DNA of 64,000 nt, taken from Gammaproteobacteria bacterium. Lineage in GTDB: Bacteria; Pseudomonadota; Gammaproteobacteria; SURF-13. Positions 1-9,566 of this stretch are shown in pieces. Numbering within the stretch: position 1 is the first letter of the stretch; the number at the start of each line of letters is the position of its first letter. Under the pieces are notes generated by a model, which made no database searches, was not told the DNA's origin, and saw nothing but the letters and a program-made list of their open reading frames with translations. The position numbers and the translations under genes were made by a program. The stretch spans positions 45,995 through 109,994 of the forward strand of contig JACPZD010000005.1 of the NCBI GenBank assembly GCA_016195665.1. The letters run 5' to 3'.

Positions 1-1076
1 CCTCCCGCGCCGACGCTGGATTCGAGATAGCCGCGCGCCTTGCCCCATAGCCGGTTGCGCAGACTGAGGCGTCCCAAGGTCAGCAACAGCACCGGGTTCT
101 TGGGATGGGTTTTGAGCCAGCCCTCCGCGTGGGCAAGCTGCTTGGTCGGGTCCGCACCCTCAACCTGGCCGTAGAGGTGTACCAGCGGTTCACTCCACTG
201 TTTTTTCAGGGCCTCGCGCAACAGGGGTTCACTCTCTTTGTCTTCTCCGTAGAGTCTGAGCTGTTGGATATAAGCCAAAAGAATTTTATCCTGCGCCTGC
301 AGGCGGCGGGGGATGTTCGCCCACACCTCGTGCAAGGCCTGCGAGTCCTGCGCGCGCGCTGCGGCATGGAGCTGTCCGACATAGGCCTTGGTTTCTAATT
401 CATGCGCCTCGGTGTCGTTCACCACCTTTGCCTTGCGCAGCAGCGGCAGCAATTCAAGCAACTGCGCCCAGTCCTGCACCTCAAGGTAGACTCTCATCAG
501 GAGCTTCAGTACGTGGCTATGCTGTGGAGAGATCTGGCGCAGGTGTCTTAAGGTGGCGAGCGCCTGTTCGATCTGATGGTGACTCAATTGCAGCTCGGCC
601 TGGGTGAGCCCCACGGCGATGTCCGCATCCGGGGCGCTTTCCAGGGCGAGGCGCAGATAATTATCGCGCCGTTCAGGCGCACCCTGCCGCTGTGCCGCGC
701 GTGCCGCGGCAAGGTAGCCTAACAGGGGGGCCTCGCTGTGAGCGATGTATTTGAGCAGGCTTTTCTCAGCCGTTTCCCATTTACCCTCTTCGAGCAGGGT
801 CAGGCCGCGAGTGAGCGCCAGCCGTCCCTTATGCGCCAGCCGCTCCCGCCGCCAGGCCTGCATGCGGCGCGGCAGCGTCAATATTTTGATGACAAAACGG
901 GTGAAGACGTACAGCACTGCAAATCCGAATAACGTCAAAATGATAAAAAAAGTGAGTGTGGTCTCGGCGCGCCATGGCCCGCGTCCCAGTACCACGTAGC
1001 CTGGGTCGTTTTGTATCAGCAACGCCGTCACCGTGGCGAGAAAGAACACGACAATCGAGGTGATGAGTACTCTCAT
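1..1076 (-). CDS. hemY: HemY, TPR-containing haem-biosynthesis associated protein (C-terminus outside window)
   Basis: About 358 residues are visible, and the gene runs off the left edge of the window. The protein begins MRVLITSIVVFFLATVTALL, the typical HemY start, with two N-terminal membrane segments (about residues 1-22 and 40-62). A helical TPR-like region follows, with conserved AEGWLKTHPKNPVLLLTLG near the visible end. Family knowledge places HemY at the inner membrane, coupled to the hem operon; its exact biochemical role in gammaproteobacteria is unclear, and it is unrelated to protoporphyrinogen oxidase HemY of Bacillus. The ATG overlaps the end of hemX by 4 bp, which supports this start and translational coupling. 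Confidence 0.93.
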   Translation of the reverse strand, partial: MRVLITSIVVFFLATVTALLIQNDPGYVVLGRGPWRAETTLTFFIILTLFGFAVLYVFTRFVIKILTLPRRMQAWRRERLAHKGRLALTRGLTLLEEGKWETAEKSLLKYIAHSEAPLLGYLAAARAAQRQGAPERRDNYLRLALESAPDADIAVGLTQAELQLSHHQIEQALATLRHLRQISPQHSHVLKLLMRVYLEVQDWAQLLELLPLLRKAKVVNDTEAHELETKAYVGQLHAAARAQDSQALHEVWANIPRRLQAQDKILLAYIQQLRLYGEDKESEPLLREALKKQWSEPLVHLYGQVEGADPTKQLAHAEGWLKTHPKNPVLLLTLGRLSLRNRLWGKARGYLESSVGAG

Positions 1077-2254
1077 GGCGCGGGCGCCTCTGCTGTGCCA
1101 GGCTCACTGGCGTTATTATGTTGGAGATTATCAGGAAGGTCAGATTCTGGAACTATACTTCCTGCTCTACCAGGCTCACTGGAGTTGCGATCTTGGAGAT
1201 CCTCTTCCGTAGGCGCGCTATCTCGCCGGATGTGCGCCTGCAGCAACTGTAGAGAGAGCGAGACGGGCGGCAGGTACGGTTGTAGCTCGGTTTGCTCCAG
1301 TTCCGTAATGCGGGTCAGCATGGATTGGACAGGCTGAGCCTCCGTGTCGAAATGGGCGATGAGCAGAGTGCGGATGGAGCGCATAACATCGCGGAAGATT
1401 CGTGTGTTACCCTGCAGCAGGGCAAATCGGGCGGTGGCGAACTCCAGGCGGAGATTTTGCCTCAGGATAAATTCTTCATTGGGTGACAGCAGCGGCGAGG
1501 ATCCTTTTATCCCGTGGCGGATAACGATGAGGCCGTTAATGTCATCCCACAGCTTGCTCAACGCCTCTCGCCAGCCACGCGGCCCGGACTTTGCGGGAGT
1601 GGACGTGGCGCCGGCGGATTGACGGCCGGATAAGGGTAAATCGGTCGCTTCCTCGCCCATTTCGGTGAGTGTCCGCGCCAGTTTTCCAAAATCAGGCATT
1701 TTGACGGCCAGCAGGTTGTCGAGATCTTCCTTCAATTTCACGCGAATCTCGGAGGCGGCCGGGTCGCTGCTTTCCTGCAGACGTTGATCGGCCAGGCCGA
1801 GGGCTTGTAGCGCGCCCGGCAAGTCACGTTCCAGGGCCAGCCGGTGATTGGCGATACGCACCAGATATTCAGCCTCGGCCACGGCCTGGCTAGCACCCTG
1901 CCGGCGTAATTGAGTATGTAGCGCGGCGAGCGAGGTTTGCAGGGTGCGTTGTTCATCCTGCAGGGCCTTCAGGCGAGCGGTGACCTGTTCGGAGATGTCT
2001 TGTTTGAGATGCTGATTGTCTTCGCGCAGGGCGGTAATCTGTTGCTCGGTTGCAGCCGAACGCAGATTGCTGAGTTGCTGGACATCGGTGAACGCACGCC
2101 AGGTGAGGTAACTCCCTGCAGCCGCCGCAATAGCAAGCACCACGGCCAGCAGGGTGAATAACGTGAATAACCCTCTTCCCCTGGTTTTTTGAGGTAGAGG
2201 AGCGGCCTGTTCTGCCTCGGCGACGGACTCTTGCGGCGGAGTGATGTCGTTCAT
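1073..2254 (-). CDS. hemX: HemX, uroporphyrinogen-III C-methyltransferase-like membrane protein
   Basis: 393 residues. The cytoplasmic N-terminus is rich in Pro, Glu and Gln. One membrane segment follows at about residues 29-50, then a coiled-coil stretch (about 70-118) and a helical periplasmic domain with the HemX signature around LVRIANHRLALERD. The C-terminal 60 residues are acidic and Ser/Pro-rich. Although often annotated as a methyltransferase, the family lacks the SAM-binding fold and probably acts as a scaffold for the hem operon. It overlaps hemD upstream (ATGA) and hemY downstream (4 bp), so hemC-hemD-hemX-hemY is one transcription unit. Confidence 0.93.
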   Translation of the reverse strand: MNDITPPQESVAEAEQAAPLPQKTRGRGLFTLFTLLAVVLAIAAAAGSYLTWRAFTDVQQLSNLRSAATEQQITALREDNQHLKQDISEQVTARLKALQDEQRTLQTSLAALHTQLRRQGASQAVAEAEYLVRIANHRLALERDLPGALQALGLADQRLQESSDPAASEIRVKLKEDLDNLLAVKMPDFGKLARTLTEMGEEATDLPLSGRQSAGATSTPAKSGPRGWREALSKLWDDINGLIVIRHGIKGSSPLLSPNEEFILRQNLRLEFATARFALLQGNTRIFRDVMRSIRTLLIAHFDTEAQPVQSMLTRITELEQTELQPYLPPVSLSLQLLQAHIRRDSAPTEEDLQDRNSSEPGRAGSIVPESDLPDNLQHNNASEPGTAEAPAP

Positions 2255-3192
2255 GCCGTTGTTCTCGTTTTAACCAAATCCTCAATCGCCTCGGCCAGCC
2301 CCGCATCACTGGCTTGTTTTCCTATCGCTATCGGCCCGGCAAAGCCCAGGCTGCGGGCATGCGCGACGTTACGCTCACTCATCACCGCCAACGGGGTGGC
2401 CAGTAAGGTGCTCCGTACAGCGGGCCCCGCCAATTCTAATAGATTAACCAATCCTGCGTTGCTCGTCACGCTGATGACGTCCACTTTACCACGCCGTAAG
2501 TGATCTTGCAGGTTACCAGGATCGGTCGCGGGCTTGGCCCGCCGGTACACCTCCGCATAGACCACGCTGGCGCCGCGTTGCCGCAGGGTCTCGCCCAACA
2601 GCTCGCGGCCACCCTCGCCGCGGAAGATCACGATGTTCTTGCCTCGCACCTGCTGCATCTCAGGCAGGGCCAGCAGGGCCTCGCTGTTGGACTGTTCGCG
2701 CGGGCAGAGATCGGGGCTCCTGCCGTACTTTTGCAGTGCCTTGGCGGTGCTCTCACCCACGGTGACGAGCCGCAGCCGGGAGGGCAACGGTCTCCGCGCT
2801 GTTATCATCGGCATCGCCTTGTGCACGGCATTGGCGCTGATGAAGATCGCCATATCGAACTCATCCAGCCGCTCGATGAGCGCATGCACCGCGCCGGTGC
2901 CTTCGGCATCTTGAATTTCCAGCACCGGGAACAAAATAACCATTCCGCCCCTGTCTTCGATCAGCTCTCGCAAGCCCTGCGCCTGATGCGCGGGGCGCGT
3001 TACCACCACCGTGACGCCGGCGAGGGGACGATAAGCAGGCTGCTGAAAAGTCTGTTTTTCAGCAGCCTGCGTGCGGTGTAGGGATGCACCGCCATTTTTC
3101 AAACACGCCCAGTGTTTGAAAAATGTAGAAAAGAAAAAATTACATTTTTTGCTTTTCGCGCTGAAAAGGCCATGGACGGACTTTTTCAGCAT
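2251..3192 (-). CDS. hemD: Uroporphyrinogen-III synthase with an unusual N-terminal extension
   Basis: HemD cyclises hydroxymethylbilane to uroporphyrinogen III. The HemD fold starts at LAGVTVVVTRPAHQAQGL and runs to the C-terminus, including LRLVTVGESTAKALQKYG and VDVISVTSNAGLVNLLELAG. About 60 residues precede this fold and are encoded by a hairpin-rich insert (3035-3189) rather than by normal hemD sequence. I chose the ATG at 3190-3192, one base after the hemC stop. An ATG at 3234 would overlap hemC by 41 bp, and a TTG at 3102 is also in frame. With this start the protein is about 313 aa, compared with about 250-265 for the family. The core fold looks intact; the true start needs protein data. 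Confidence 0.85.
   Translation of the reverse strand: MLKKSVHGLFSAKSKKCNFFFSTFFKHWACLKNGGASLHRTQAAEKQTFQQPAYRPLAGVTVVVTRPAHQAQGLRELIEDRGGMVILFPVLEIQDAEGTGAVHALIERLDEFDMAIFISANAVHKAMPMITARRPLPSRLRLVTVGESTAKALQKYGRSPDLCPREQSNSEALLALPEMQQVRGKNIVIFRGEGGRELLGETLRQRGASVVYAEVYRRAKPATDPGNLQDHLRRGKVDVISVTSNAGLVNLLELAGPAVRSTLLATPLAVMSERNVAHARSLGFAGPIAIGKQASDAGLAEAIEDLVKTRTTA
3035..3189. repeat. Hairpin-rich inserted element at the hemC/hemD junction
   Basis: Four hairpins sit in 155 bp. The first has a 15-bp perfect stem, GCAGGCTGCTGAAAA (3035-3049) against 3056-3070, with a 6-nt loop. The second has a 14-bp perfect stem, CATTTTTCAAACAC (3093-3106) against 3112-3125, with a 5-nt loop. The third, at 3121-3157, is A/T-rich and bulged. 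The fourth pairs CTGAAAA (3161) with TTTTCAG (to 3189). The insert has no stop codon in the hemD frame, so it is translated or bypassed. A related CAGCCTGCT plus GAAAAAG pattern occurs at 4200-4238. It resembles a palindromic intergenic repeat that landed in an operon. Confidence 0.75.
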
Positions 3193-3193
3193 T

Positions 3194-4147
3194 CTACGGG
3201 CCCTTTTCGGCGAAGCGTTCATCGGCATAGACATCGCGCAGGATGGCGCGCGCGCCGCGTTCCAACAAATCCACGGCCAATGCCCCCCCCAGTTTTACTG
3301 CTTCCTTCTCATCGCCGCTGATCGTGCCGCGCACCACCTCGCTGCCGTCCGGCCTGCCCACCAAACCGCGCAGCGTCAGCACCCTGTTATAAATTTCCGC
3401 GTAACCCGCGATGGGCACCTGACAGCCGCCCTGCAATCCCTCATTCATGGCGCGTTCGGCGCGCACGCACGTGTCGGTGACGGGATCATGCAGAACGTTA
3501 ATCAAGTCATGCACACGCGCATCGTTGCTGCGGCATTCAATGCCGATGGCCCCCTGGCCTATCGCAGGCAGGCTGATATCGGGTTCCAGGCAGTGCGTGA
3601 TGCGATCCGCAAATCCCAACCGCACCAGGCCCGCCACGGCAAGGATGATGGCGTCGTAGTCGCCGTTGTCGAGTTTCTTCAGGCGCGTATTCACATTGCC
3701 GCGCAGTGCGGTAATGCTAAGGTCGGAACGGCGGGCGTGCAACTGAGTCTGGCGCCGCAGGCTGGATGTCCCCACGTGCGCGCCTTGCGGCAAATCATCC
3801 AGCCGCGCATAACGATGCGAGACAAAGGCATCGCGCGGGTCTTCGCGTTTGCCGATGACCGGCAAGTGGAGACCCTCGGGAAACTCGACCGGCACGTCTT
3901 TCATGGAGTGCACCGCGATATCGGCGCTGCCATCCAGTAGACATTGCTCCAATTCCTTTACAAACAACCCTTTGCCGCCGACCTTGGCGAGCGGGGCATC
4001 GAGCAACTTGTCGCCCTGCGTGCTCATGCGCACCAGTTCGATCCGGAGAGCCGGGTGGGCCGCCATCAAAAGATCACGGATGTGTTCAGCCTGCCACACG
4101 GCAAGCGGACTTTTTCGGGTGGCGATACGGAGGATATTAGCGGGCAT
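3194..4147 (-). CDS. hemC: Porphobilinogen deaminase (hydroxymethylbilane synthase)
   Basis: 317 residues, the normal family length. It polymerises four porphobilinogens into hydroxymethylbilane in the cytoplasm. The N-terminus [19 protein letters not shown], the substrate-binding SSLRRQTQL, the catalytic-region [10 protein letters not shown] and the dipyrromethane-cofactor cysteine in LQGGCQVPI are all present. It is the first gene of the hem operon, divided from the AlgR-like gene by 88 bp holding a terminator. The last residues (RFAEKGP) border the repeat insert, so the original C-terminus may have been slightly altered. Confidence 0.97.
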   Translation of the reverse strand: MPANILRIATRKSPLAVWQAEHIRDLLMAAHPALRIELVRMSTQGDKLLDAPLAKVGGKGLFVKELEQCLLDGSADIAVHSMKDVPVEFPEGLHLPVIGKREDPRDAFVSHRYARLDDLPQGAHVGTSSLRRQTQLHARRSDLSITALRGNVNTRLKKLDNGDYDAIILAVAGLVRLGFADRITHCLEPDISLPAIGQGAIGIECRSNDARVHDLINVLHDPVTDTCVRAERAMNEGLQGGCQVPIAGYAEIYNRVLTLRGLVGRPDGSEVVRGTISGDEKEAVKLGGALAVDLLERGARAILRDVYADERFAEKGP

Positions 4148-4201
4148 AGTACGGGGTGAGAGTAGATTCGAATGCCTATGCTACTCTCTAGCGGGCCATT
4201 G

Positions 4202-4223
4202 AAAAAGCCCTTGCATGGGCTTT
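4202..4223 (-). terminator. Rho-independent terminator after the AlgR-like gene
   Basis: Read on the minus strand, a 7-bp perfect stem AAAGCCC / GGGCTTT with a 6-nt loop is followed by TTC. It begins 13 bp past the TAG of the response regulator and lies upstream of hemC, so it would separate the two units. The flanks (GAAAAAG and CAACAGCCTGCT) resemble the repeat in hemD. Confidence 0.65.
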
Positions 4224-4235
4224 CCCAACAGCCTG

Positions 4236-4979
4236 CTAGCCCTTGGTCAATCGCTTGCGCACCTCCGGCAGGTGACGGCGGCTGATCTCAAGCAGCTCTT
4301 CGGCCCCTTGCAGGGCAAGCATACAATTTCCTTCGTGATCCTTGACCAGGCCGGAGATGTGGGCGGCGGCGGCCAGGGCGTTGCGGTGGATGCGGAAAAA
4401 GCGCTCGCCGAATTCATCTTCCAGATCCTTGAGCGACTCTTCAATCAGCACCTCACCGGCAGCAAAGCGCACTGTCACGTATTTCTGGTCGGCCTTGAAA
4501 TAGAGAATGCTCGTTACCGGGATGAGCTGCAGGCTGCCTCGGTTCAGCACGCTGATGTGGGTGCGCGCGCGCGAGTCGTGCGTTTCGCCCTTGGTCTGAT
4601 TCAGGGCGGCGAGCTGCACCCGGTTAAGCTGCTGGAGTTTGCGCAGGGCGTTCTCCAGCCGCTCCTTGCGGATGGGTTTCAGCAGATAATCCACCGCATG
4701 CGCCTCAAAGGCCTCCAGGGCGTGATCGCCAAAAGCGGTGGTAAAGATGATCGCGGGCGGCTGTTCCAGTGCGGAGAGGTGCATCGCGGCCTCCAGTCCG
4801 TCCATCGTGGGCATGCGGATGTCCATCAGGATCAGGTCCGGCTGGATGTTCACTCCCTGTTGCAGGGCTTCTTTGCCGGTGGCGGCCTCCCCCACGATGT
4901 GATAACCGCCGATCTCGCCCAGCAATTCACGCAGACGGGCGCGGGCCAGCGGCTCGTCATCGGCGATCAGGATGTTCAT
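4236..4979 (-). CDS. LytTR-family response regulator (AlgR-like)
   Basis: 247 residues. The receiver domain (about 1-115) has the acidic pocket at MNILIADDEPLAR, the phospho-acceptor Asp in LILMDIRMP and a conserved Lys in YLLKPIRKERL. The LytTR DNA-binding domain (about 140-245) contains RGSLQLIPVTSILYFKADQKYV and FFRIHRNALAA. Its start overlaps the end of the kinase gene by 4 bp, so the two form a pair. The neighbourhood argH-kinase-regulator-hemC matches algZ-algR in Pseudomonas and relatives. The targets here are unknown, so AlgR function (alginate, type IV pili) is not assumed. Confidence 0.92.
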   Translation of the reverse strand: MNILIADDEPLARARLRELLGEIGGYHIVGEAATGKEALQQGVNIQPDLILMDIRMPTMDGLEAAMHLSALEQPPAIIFTTAFGDHALEAFEAHAVDYLLKPIRKERLENALRKLQQLNRVQLAALNQTKGETHDSRARTHISVLNRGSLQLIPVTSILYFKADQKYVTVRFAAGEVLIEESLKDLEDEFGERFFRIHRNALAAAAHISGLVKDHEGNCMLALQGAEELLEISRRHLPEVRKRLTKG

Positions 4980-6082
4980 GATTCTTTGTGCAAATAAGGA
5001 AAGCGGAGATGCACGACATGCAACTGTGGCGAGACGTTTTCCACGGCCAGTTCGCCGCGCTCGCCATAGAAGGCCTGCAAGCGCTGCCGCACGTTGTCGA
5101 GGGCTATACGGTTGCCTGTGAGCCGGCCGGCTGCTTCAACGCCTAACGGGTTGCTGATGCTGACATGAATCGTAGTCTGTCGCAGGGTTCCGGAGATCAC
5201 TATCTCGCCGCCGGACGCCAGGGGTTCAATGCCGTGATAGATCGCATTCTCCAGCAGGGGTTGCAGGGTAAGGGCGGGGAGCAGGGCGTCCGGGGGGAGT
5301 TCGCCGGTCTCCCAGCGCAGGCTCAGCCGCTCGCCGAGGCGCAGCTTTTCGATGCGCAGATACTTGTGGCATAACTCGATTTCTTCGGACAGCGGCACCC
5401 GCAGGCGCGCCTCGCGCAGGCTGCCGCGAAACAGGTCTGCGAGATCCATGACCGCCGCCTCGGCCTGATGGGGATGGCTGCGGGTGAGACTCGCAATGCT
5501 GTTGAGGCTATTGAATAAGAAATGCGGCCGGATGCGCGATTGCAGCGCCTGGATACGCGCCTGGGTTTCGGATTCGATGTTTCTTTTCCATTGATGCTGC
5601 ACGTAAAAATAGCGCAGCGCCACGGCGCTGACGATGGCGCTGATCGCCAGATTGCGCAGCAGGAAACCGTAATACCAGTCGCGTGAGAGGAGCGCGTCCA
5701 TCGCGGTGCTCTGCATGATCCAATACACGGCCTCACTCATCCCCGCCGTCACTGCCAGCAACAGAAAATGGCTGAGCAGTCCGGCCTGAATGTTGGGCAG
5801 CTTGCGCAGCCAGGGACGGCTGAAACACAGCACCGCGCCGCCGCTGAGGGCGGTCCACTGGATGAACAGCGAGATCAAGCTGAGGTCTTTCCAGCGGTTG
5901 TCCGACCCCATCTGCCCCAGCGCCAGCACGAAGGCCAGCAGTTGCTCAATGACCATCAGCGCCAGCACCATCCGCACGCCGCAGAAATTGGGCAAGAACA
6001 GTTCGTCTGTCACCGGTTTGACGGCGGCGCCGGTCTTTTTCTTGTCATTTAAGGAGAGCAAGGCTCGCATTTCGCTATACAT
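4976..6082 (-). CDS. LytS/AlgZ-type sensor histidine kinase
   Basis: 368 residues. Several N-terminal membrane segments lie between about residues 38 and 160. The His_kinase (PF06580-type) box follows: ALQSRIRPHFLFNSLNSIASL has the conserved phospho-acceptor His in RPHFLFN. The ATP-binding part has the N box in LQPLLENAIYHGIEP and a G box near GNRIALDNVRQRL. It is translationally coupled to the LytTR regulator. The start ATG at 6082 is followed by another Met at 6070. The upstream region, shared with divergent argH, is mostly a repeat element. Confidence 0.9.
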   Translation of the reverse strand: MYSEMRALLSLNDKKKTGAAVKPVTDELFLPNFCGVRMVLALMVIEQLLAFVLALGQMGSDNRWKDLSLISLFIQWTALSGGAVLCFSRPWLRKLPNIQAGLLSHFLLLAVTAGMSEAVYWIMQSTAMDALLSRDWYYGFLLRNLAISAIVSAVALRYFYVQHQWKRNIESETQARIQALQSRIRPHFLFNSLNSIASLTRSHPHQAEAAVMDLADLFRGSLREARLRVPLSEEIELCHKYLRIEKLRLGERLSLRWETGELPPDALLPALTLQPLLENAIYHGIEPLASGGEIVISGTLRQTTIHVSISNPLGVEAAGRLTGNRIALDNVRQRLQAFYGERGELAVENVSPQLHVVHLRFPYLHKES

Positions 6083-6120
6083 AGTGACGGCTCGGTAAAA
6101 AAATGCAACTGCGGCTGAAT

Positions 6121-6347
6121 TTACTCAGGAGCCACAAAGTAAGGCTGCAATGCTTATGATGTGACTCCTGAGTAAATACACTGTCTTACCTGCCCCCACC
6201 CTGTCTTTTGCGCTGTGCTTCCTGCGCCGCGCAAAAGTCCAGGGTGCACATCCCTGTGCACCCGTTCGGCAGCTTCGCTGCCTCACCCCCTGCACAGGGG
6301 GCGGGGACGTAGCGGGAAGTATAGTCGCGCTTACTGACTTATGAGTA
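6121..6347. repeat. TIR-bounded repeat element, long copy
   Basis: This element fills most of the gap between the kinase gene and argH. It starts TTACTCAGGAGCCACAAAG and ends TTACTGACTTATGAGTA, imperfect inverted repeats of each other. Inside the left end, ACTCAGGAG-CAC is mirrored by GTGACTCCTGAGTAA (to 6174). A second copy at 11852-11995 shares both ends and the internal ACCTGCCCCCACCCTGTC. This copy carries about 85 extra bases with three further hairpins: TTTTGCGC/GCGCAAAA, GGGTGCACA/TGTGCACCC and GGCAGC/GCTGCC. No ORF is present, so it is MITE-like. Confidence 0.8.
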
Positions 6348-6400
6348 TCATCGTTTATACTGTTCTATTATCGGCCTGAAATGACGGTTCTAAAGCGTTC

Positions 6401-7789
6401 ATGACTGACAACAAAAAGCCCTGGGGCGGGCGTTTCACCGCCCCCACCGACGAATTTGTGGAGGTCTTCACCGCCTCGGTGAGTTTCGACCAGCGCCTCT
6501 ACAGGCACGATATCGCAGGCTCCATCGCCCATGCGCGTATGCTCGCCAAAGTGGGCGTACTTAAACAAACGGAATGTGACGCCATCGTAAACGGTCTCAA
6601 GGGCATCGAACTCGATATCGAGCGCGGCGAGTTTGCCTGGCTGGCGGAACTTGAGGACGTGCACATGAATATCGAGGCGCGCCTGATTGACCGCATCGGC
6701 GAAGTGGGCAAGAAGCTCCACACCGGACGCTCCCGCAACGACCAGGTGGCGACCGACCTCAGGCTCTACCTGCGCGATGAAATAGACGCCATTCTGGCTG
6801 AATTACAGCGGCTGCAAACGGCGCTGCTGGATCTCGCCGAGCGTGAGGCCGACACCTTGATGCCGGGCTTTACGCACTTGCAGATCGCCCAACCGGTGAC
6901 CTTTGGCCATCACATGATGGCGTGGTTTGAGATGCTGAGCCGCGACCGTGAGCGCTTCAAGGATTGCCGCAAGCGGGTCAACATCATGCCGCTCGGCGCC
7001 GCCGCCCTGGCCGGCACGAGTTATCCGATAGACCGGGCCTATACCGCGGAATTGCTCGGTTTCGACGCCCCCGCGCAAAATTCGCTCGATGCCGTCAGCG
7101 ACCGCGATTTCGCCATCGAATTCGCGGCGGCCGCAGCCCTGCTGATGGTGCACCTGTCGCGGTTTTCCGAAGAACTGATTCTGTGGTCGTCCAGTCAGTT
7201 TGACTTTGTGGACCTGGGCGACGCCTTTTGCACCGGTTCCTCCATCATGCCGCAAAAGAAAAACCCCGACGTGCCGGAGCTGGTGCGCGGCAAGAGCGGC
7301 CGCGTCATCGGCCATCTGATGGCCTTGTTGACCCTCATGAAGGCCCAGCCGCTGGCCTACAACAAGGACAACCAGGAAGACAAGGAGCCGCTGTTCGACA
7401 CCGTGGATACGGTCAAGGCCTGTCTGCGCGTCTATGCCGAGATGATCCCGGCGCTGCGGGTAAAGCGCGACAAGATGCGCGCGGCCGCCGAGCAGGGTTA
7501 CGCCACCGCCACCGACCTCGCCGATTACCTGGTGCGCAAGGGCGTGGCGTTCCGTGACGCCCACGAGATCGTGGGCAAGACGGTCCGTTACGGCCTGGAG
7601 CAGGGCAAAGACTTGGCACAAATGCTGCTTACTGAATTGCGTGAGTTCTCTCCCATGATCGAGCAGGACGTGTTCGACGTCCTCACCCTGGAGGGATCGG
7701 TCAAGGCGCGCAATCATCTCGGTGGGACCGCGCCCGAACAGGTAAGACAAGCGGTGCACAAGGCTAGACAAAGGCTATGCGGCAAATGA
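6401..7789 (+). CDS. argH: Argininosuccinate lyase
   Basis: 462 residues, the normal length. It cleaves argininosuccinate to arginine and fumarate, the last step of arginine synthesis. Diagnostic segments are [20 protein letters not shown] at the start, [19 protein letters not shown], the family signature [20 protein letters not shown] with the catalytic Ser, and [14 protein letters not shown]. It is divergent from the AlgZ-like kinase, and its stop overlaps the next gene. Confidence 0.98.
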   Translation: MTDNKKPWGGRFTAPTDEFVEVFTASVSFDQRLYRHDIAGSIAHARMLAKVGVLKQTECDAIVNGLKGIELDIERGEFAWLAELEDVHMNIEARLIDRIGEVGKKLHTGRSRNDQVATDLRLYLRDEIDAILAELQRLQTALLDLAEREADTLMPGFTHLQIAQPVTFGHHMMAWFEMLSRDRERFKDCRKRVNIMPLGAAALAGTSYPIDRAYTAELLGFDAPAQNSLDAVSDRDFAIEFAAAAALLMVHLSRFSEELILWSSSQFDFVDLGDAFCTGSSIMPQKKNPDVPELVRGKSGRVIGHLMALLTLMKAQPLAYNKDNQEDKEPLFDTVDTVKACLRVYAEMIPALRVKRDKMRAAAEQGYATATDLADYLVRKGVAFRDAHEIVGKTVRYGLEQGKDLAQMLLTELREFSPMIEQDVFDVLTLEGSVKARNHLGGTAPEQVRQAVHKARQRLCGK

Positions 7790-8427
7790 CACGAATGTTG
7801 ATCCCCTTCATGCTACTGCTACTGGCAGGCCTCGCTCTGCCTGCGCTGGCAGGCAAGCTTATCAAGTGGGTAGATGACCAGGGGCAGGTACACTACGGCG
7901 ACAAAATCCCGGTGGAATACGCCGCCCAGCAGCATTCTGTGCTGAACAAACAGGGTGTGACCCTCAAGCGCAGCGAGGATGCAGTACGCACGCGGGAAGA
8001 AGCGGAAGAGAAGAAGCGCCAGGAACAGTTGCAGGCCGAACAGAAACAGCAGGCGCAGGAGCAGGCGAAAGAGCAGGCGGCCAAAGATAAGCGGCTGCAG
8101 GATAGCTACGCGAGCGAGCAGGACATTATCAAAATCCGCGACCGCCAGTTGGCGGGCCTGGAAGAAGAGATCAAGAACAGCCTCGTTAATCAGGAAAAGC
8201 TCAAGGCCCGGCTGGCCGAACTTAATACCAAGTCGAACGCCCTGCAAGCGGCGAATAAGCCCGTGCCAGCAAAACTGCAAGACGACATCAAGACGACTCA
8301 GACTCAGGAAACTCAATATGATGCCCTGATTCAGGCCAAGCGCAAGGAACAGGATCTAGTCCGTAAGACGGCGGAAGAAGACCTGCGGCAATATCAACAA
8401 ATGCAGGCTAGGGCCCAAGTTCCCTGA
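7786..8427 (+). CDS. DUF4124 domain-containing exported protein with coiled coil
   Basis: About 213 residues. An N-terminal signal peptide ([19 protein letters not shown]) is followed at once by a DUF4124 module with [19 protein letters not shown]. From about residue 65 the protein is a long Glu/Gln/Lys-rich coiled coil to the end. The ATG chosen overlaps the argH stop (ATGA); an in-frame ATG at 7777 is the alternative. DUF4124 proteins are periplasmic and of unknown function. Translational coupling to argH looks like gene packing rather than a pathway link. Confidence 0.85.
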   Translation: MTRMLIPFMLLLLAGLALPALAGKLIKWVDDQGQVHYGDKIPVEYAAQQHSVLNKQGVTLKRSEDAVRTREEAEEKKRQEQLQAEQKQQAQEQAKEQAAKDKRLQDSYASEQDIIKIRDRQLAGLEEEIKNSLVNQEKLKARLAELNTKSNALQAANKPVPAKLQDDIKTTQTQETQYDALIQAKRKEQDLVRKTAEEDLRQYQQMQARAQVP

Positions 8428-8463
8428 TTCTGCTCATAGCAAGCTGGCTCCTGGCTTTATTTA

Positions 8464-8519
8464 CCGCAGAGGACGCAGAGGAACAACGCGGCTTTGCTTC
8501 TCCTCTGCGCTCTCCGCAG
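8464..8519. terminator. Large palindrome between convergent genes
   Basis: CCGCAGAGGACGCAGAGGA (8464-8482) pairs imperfectly with 8501-8519. The inner nine base pairs (CGCAGAGGA/TCCTCTGCG) are perfect, around an 18-nt loop. It lies between the plus-strand DUF4124 gene and the minus-strand metalloprotease gene, where a bidirectional terminator is expected. Similar CTCTGCG-type palindromes recur in many proteobacterial genomes. Confidence 0.55.
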
Positions 8520-8558
8520 TGATTTATTTTATCGTAGAGCGAGTTACGAAAGTTAGGA

Positions 8559-9287
8559 TTACAGCACCAGGCTGGGCTGTAAGCGGCGTAGTGCAACCCG
8601 ATGGGCATGGCAGTCAGGGTCCAAACCTTCCACCAAGTCCCAAAATGCCGCTGAATGATTGAGGTGGCGGAGATGGCAGAGTTCGTGCGCCAGCACATAA
8701 TCCACCAGCGCCGCCGGCGCGAGCATGAGGCGCCAGTTGAGGCTGATCGTGCCGCGCGCAGAACAGCTCCCCCAGCAGGTCTTTTGGCTGCGTATGGTGA
8801 CCCTCTCGGGCCACAGGCCGGCCTTTTCAGCGAGTATCGCCAGCCGCCCAGTCATGTAAACCTGCGCCTCCCTCCGGTACCAGATCTCAAGCAAACGCAC
8901 GATGCCCGCGCGCTCGTGACATGGGCTATGTACATGCAGCGCCTCATCGTGGCGGTCGACGCGGCCATGTGCGGCGTGATGCAGACGCAGCGTGAGTTCG
9001 GTATCGAGCAGGGGAAGGCGGGAGGCCTCCTCCAGGGGGCGGCGCCGCGCAAGTTGAGCGCGCACCTGCGCAAGCCGTTTCGCCACCCACGGGGTATGGT
9101 TATGCACAAACTCCCGTGCCTCGCGCAGGCTGGCGCGCAACGGGATGCGCACGATAACTTCCGCATCGTCACTGACGTGAAGACTCAGACGGCGGCGACG
9201 GGGGATCCGATGGAGGGTGTAGGGGATGTCTTCACCCATGACTGTCAACTGGTCTTTGGCAAAGAGCTTGCCAAGTGTATTAGACAT
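8559..9287 (-). CDS. YgjP-like (DUF45) M48-type metallopeptidase
   Basis: 242 residues. The zinc-binding HExxH occurs in YVLAHELCHLRHLNHS, with the downstream His of the family present, and TCWGSCSARGTISLNWRLML is the DUF45 core. The N-terminal third is an Arg-rich domain with IPRRRRLSLHVSDDAEVIVRIP. I chose the ATG at 9287, which overlaps the upstream stop (ATGTCTAA); a further upstream Met exists at 9326. The family is often found near DNA-processing or restriction genes, but nothing here indicates a substrate. Confidence 0.88.
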   Translation of the reverse strand: MSNTLGKLFAKDQLTVMGEDIPYTLHRIPRRRRLSLHVSDDAEVIVRIPLRASLREAREFVHNHTPWVAKRLAQVRAQLARRRPLEEASRLPLLDTELTLRLHHAAHGRVDRHDEALHVHSPCHERAGIVRLLEIWYRREAQVYMTGRLAILAEKAGLWPERVTIRSQKTCWGSCSARGTISLNWRLMLAPAALVDYVLAHELCHLRHLNHSAAFWDLVEGLDPDCHAHRVALRRLQPSLVL

Positions 9288-9566
9288 TTTGAGATTTGCC
9301 ACTTTCAATCTCGGTGGCGGCGACATTGCCTTCGGGAGTGAATCTCAGCCGAATCTTTCCCCAGCAGGGCACGCGCCCGGCCTCGCAGCCGGAGCCTTCC
9401 ATCACTACTTCATCAAAGCTTACCGCACACAGCGCCTCATCGGGCTTATTCTCTATTACGCTGACCTTGAGGCTGGCGGGGTCGGGCCAGCCGTTCTGGG
9501 TGCACAACTCGGCCAGTCTTGGCGTCGTAGCGAAGAAGTCTGCTAACGCTTTCTGATTCATGCGCA

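Noticed and set aside
8655..9341. 228-residue plus-strand frame
   Set aside because: Antisense to the YgjP-like metallopeptidase with an intact HELCH site.
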